Positions 5,531-5,807 of a stretch of DNA of 5,807 nucleotides are shown one piece after another. This DNA comes from CAWGCE01 sp964480915. GTDB lineage: Bacteria > Planctomycetota > Planctomycetia > Pirellulales > Pirellulaceae. The notes beneath the pieces were generated by a model. The model saw only the letters and a list, made by a program, of their open reading frames with translations, had not been told where the DNA came from and did no database searches. The position numbers were made by a program, and so were the translations under genes. Numbering within the stretch: the first letter of the stretch is position 1; every line of letters begins with the position of its first letter. The stretch is taken from assembly GCA_964480915.1 (NCBI GenBank), contig CAYZRS010000122.1, positions 1 to 5,807 of the forward strand, given 5' to 3'.

Positions 5531-5807
5531 GACGCAGATTCACCATGCGGGAAGTCTGATTCGAGCCTGCCCACGATCGCCCCGAGGACCTAAAAATCGA
5601 TGACTAGAGGTTCTGCCTGCGAACGGAGGCCGAGAAATTCGTTCGCACTTCAGGATCGAGTTGGTCGTCGGTGTGCTCACGAACATCGACGCGCTGCGCA
5701 GCATTGTTTGCGCGACTCAGGTCGAGCGAACAGTTTCCTGGTCACGAAAGGAACGAGGCTTCGCTCGTCGACATCGACAAGTACAGCTCCTCTGCTCGGC
5801 CGGCAAC

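Larger units (their letters stand above)
5228..5807. other. Upstream region without a supportable gene
   Basis: About 580 bp before the operon. I see no protein of recognisable family on either strand. Frames are short or lack a start with a ribosome site. The plus-strand ATG at 5304 opens a 54-codon frame ending at TAA 5466-5468 inside a hairpin, with no ribosome site and no familiar motif. Two plus- or minus-strand frames are open to the right edge for about 40-65 codons but look like noise. The stretch contains the hairpin at 5464-5504, the wider inverted repeat 5290-5530, and a smaller stem of TGCGAACG with CGTTCGCA (5618-5625 with 5640-5647). The operon promoter is probably here but cannot be fixed. 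Confidence 0.6.

Noticed and set aside
5361..5547. Direct repeat TTCACCATG at 5361-5369 and 5539-5547
   Set aside because: A 9-bp match within some 500 bp is expected by chance about as often as not.
5618..5647. Stem TGCGAACG/CGTTCGCA as an intrinsic terminator
   Set aside because: The loop is 14 nt, there is no T tract on either side, and no gene ends next to it.

Overview
The window holds one minus-strand catabolic operon of six genes, transcribed from right to left. It encodes the lower meta-cleavage branch that degrades 3-hydroxyanthranilate (kynurenine/tryptophan or 2-nitrobenzoate catabolism) through 2-aminomuconate to central metabolites. In transcription order the genes are: 2-oxopent-4-enoate hydratase (4442-5227), acylating acetaldehyde dehydrogenase (3434-4375), 4-hydroxy-2-oxovalerate aldolase (2394-3437), 2-oxo-3-hexenedioate (4-oxalocrotonate) decarboxylase (1581-2360), a RidA-family 2-aminomuconate deaminase (1062-1481) and 2-amino-3-carboxymuconate-6-semialdehyde decarboxylase, ACMSD (53-1060). 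As I recall it, this order is that of the Pseudomonas fluorescens KU-7 nba cluster (nbaEXHJIGFCDR) for H-J-I-G-F-D, with nbaC (3-hydroxyanthranilate dioxygenase) missing from its place between F and D.

The reactions join up. ACMSD decarboxylates the ring-cleavage product to 2-aminomuconate semialdehyde. A dehydrogenase not present in this window would give 2-aminomuconate. The RidA protein deaminates this to 4-oxalocrotonate, the first FAH-fold enzyme decarboxylates it to 2-oxopent-4-enoate, and the second FAH-fold enzyme hydrates that to 4-hydroxy-2-oxovalerate. The aldolase/dehydrogenase pair then channels it to pyruvate, acetaldehyde and acetyl-CoA. No 4-oxalocrotonate tautomerase is needed on this route and none is seen. 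The ring-cleavage dioxygenase, the semialdehyde dehydrogenase and any regulator lie outside the window or elsewhere in the genome.

Layout: 1-63 is a heptanucleotide tandem array that supplies the last codons and stop of the ACMSD gene. 53-5227 is the gene block, with very short gaps except for 99 bp before the RidA gene and 66 bp before the dehydrogenase gene. The 66-bp gap contains a 12-bp tandem repeat carrying three in-frame stop codons. 5228-5807 has no supportable gene; it carries a perfect 11-bp palindromic hairpin nested inside a wider inverted repeat.

The most unusual point is the acetaldehyde dehydrogenase gene. No ATG, GTG, TTG or CTG codon precedes its NAD-binding glycine motif in frame, and the position expected for the start, 8 nt after a good Shine-Dalgarno sequence, is ATC. 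The organism is a bacterium of moderately high G+C. Simple-sequence arrays and palindromic repeats in the spacers would fit a planctomycete (Pirellulaceae-like), but this is a weak inference. I found no sign of an undescribed defence, mobile or signalling system; this is a recognisable metabolic operon with some odd junctions.
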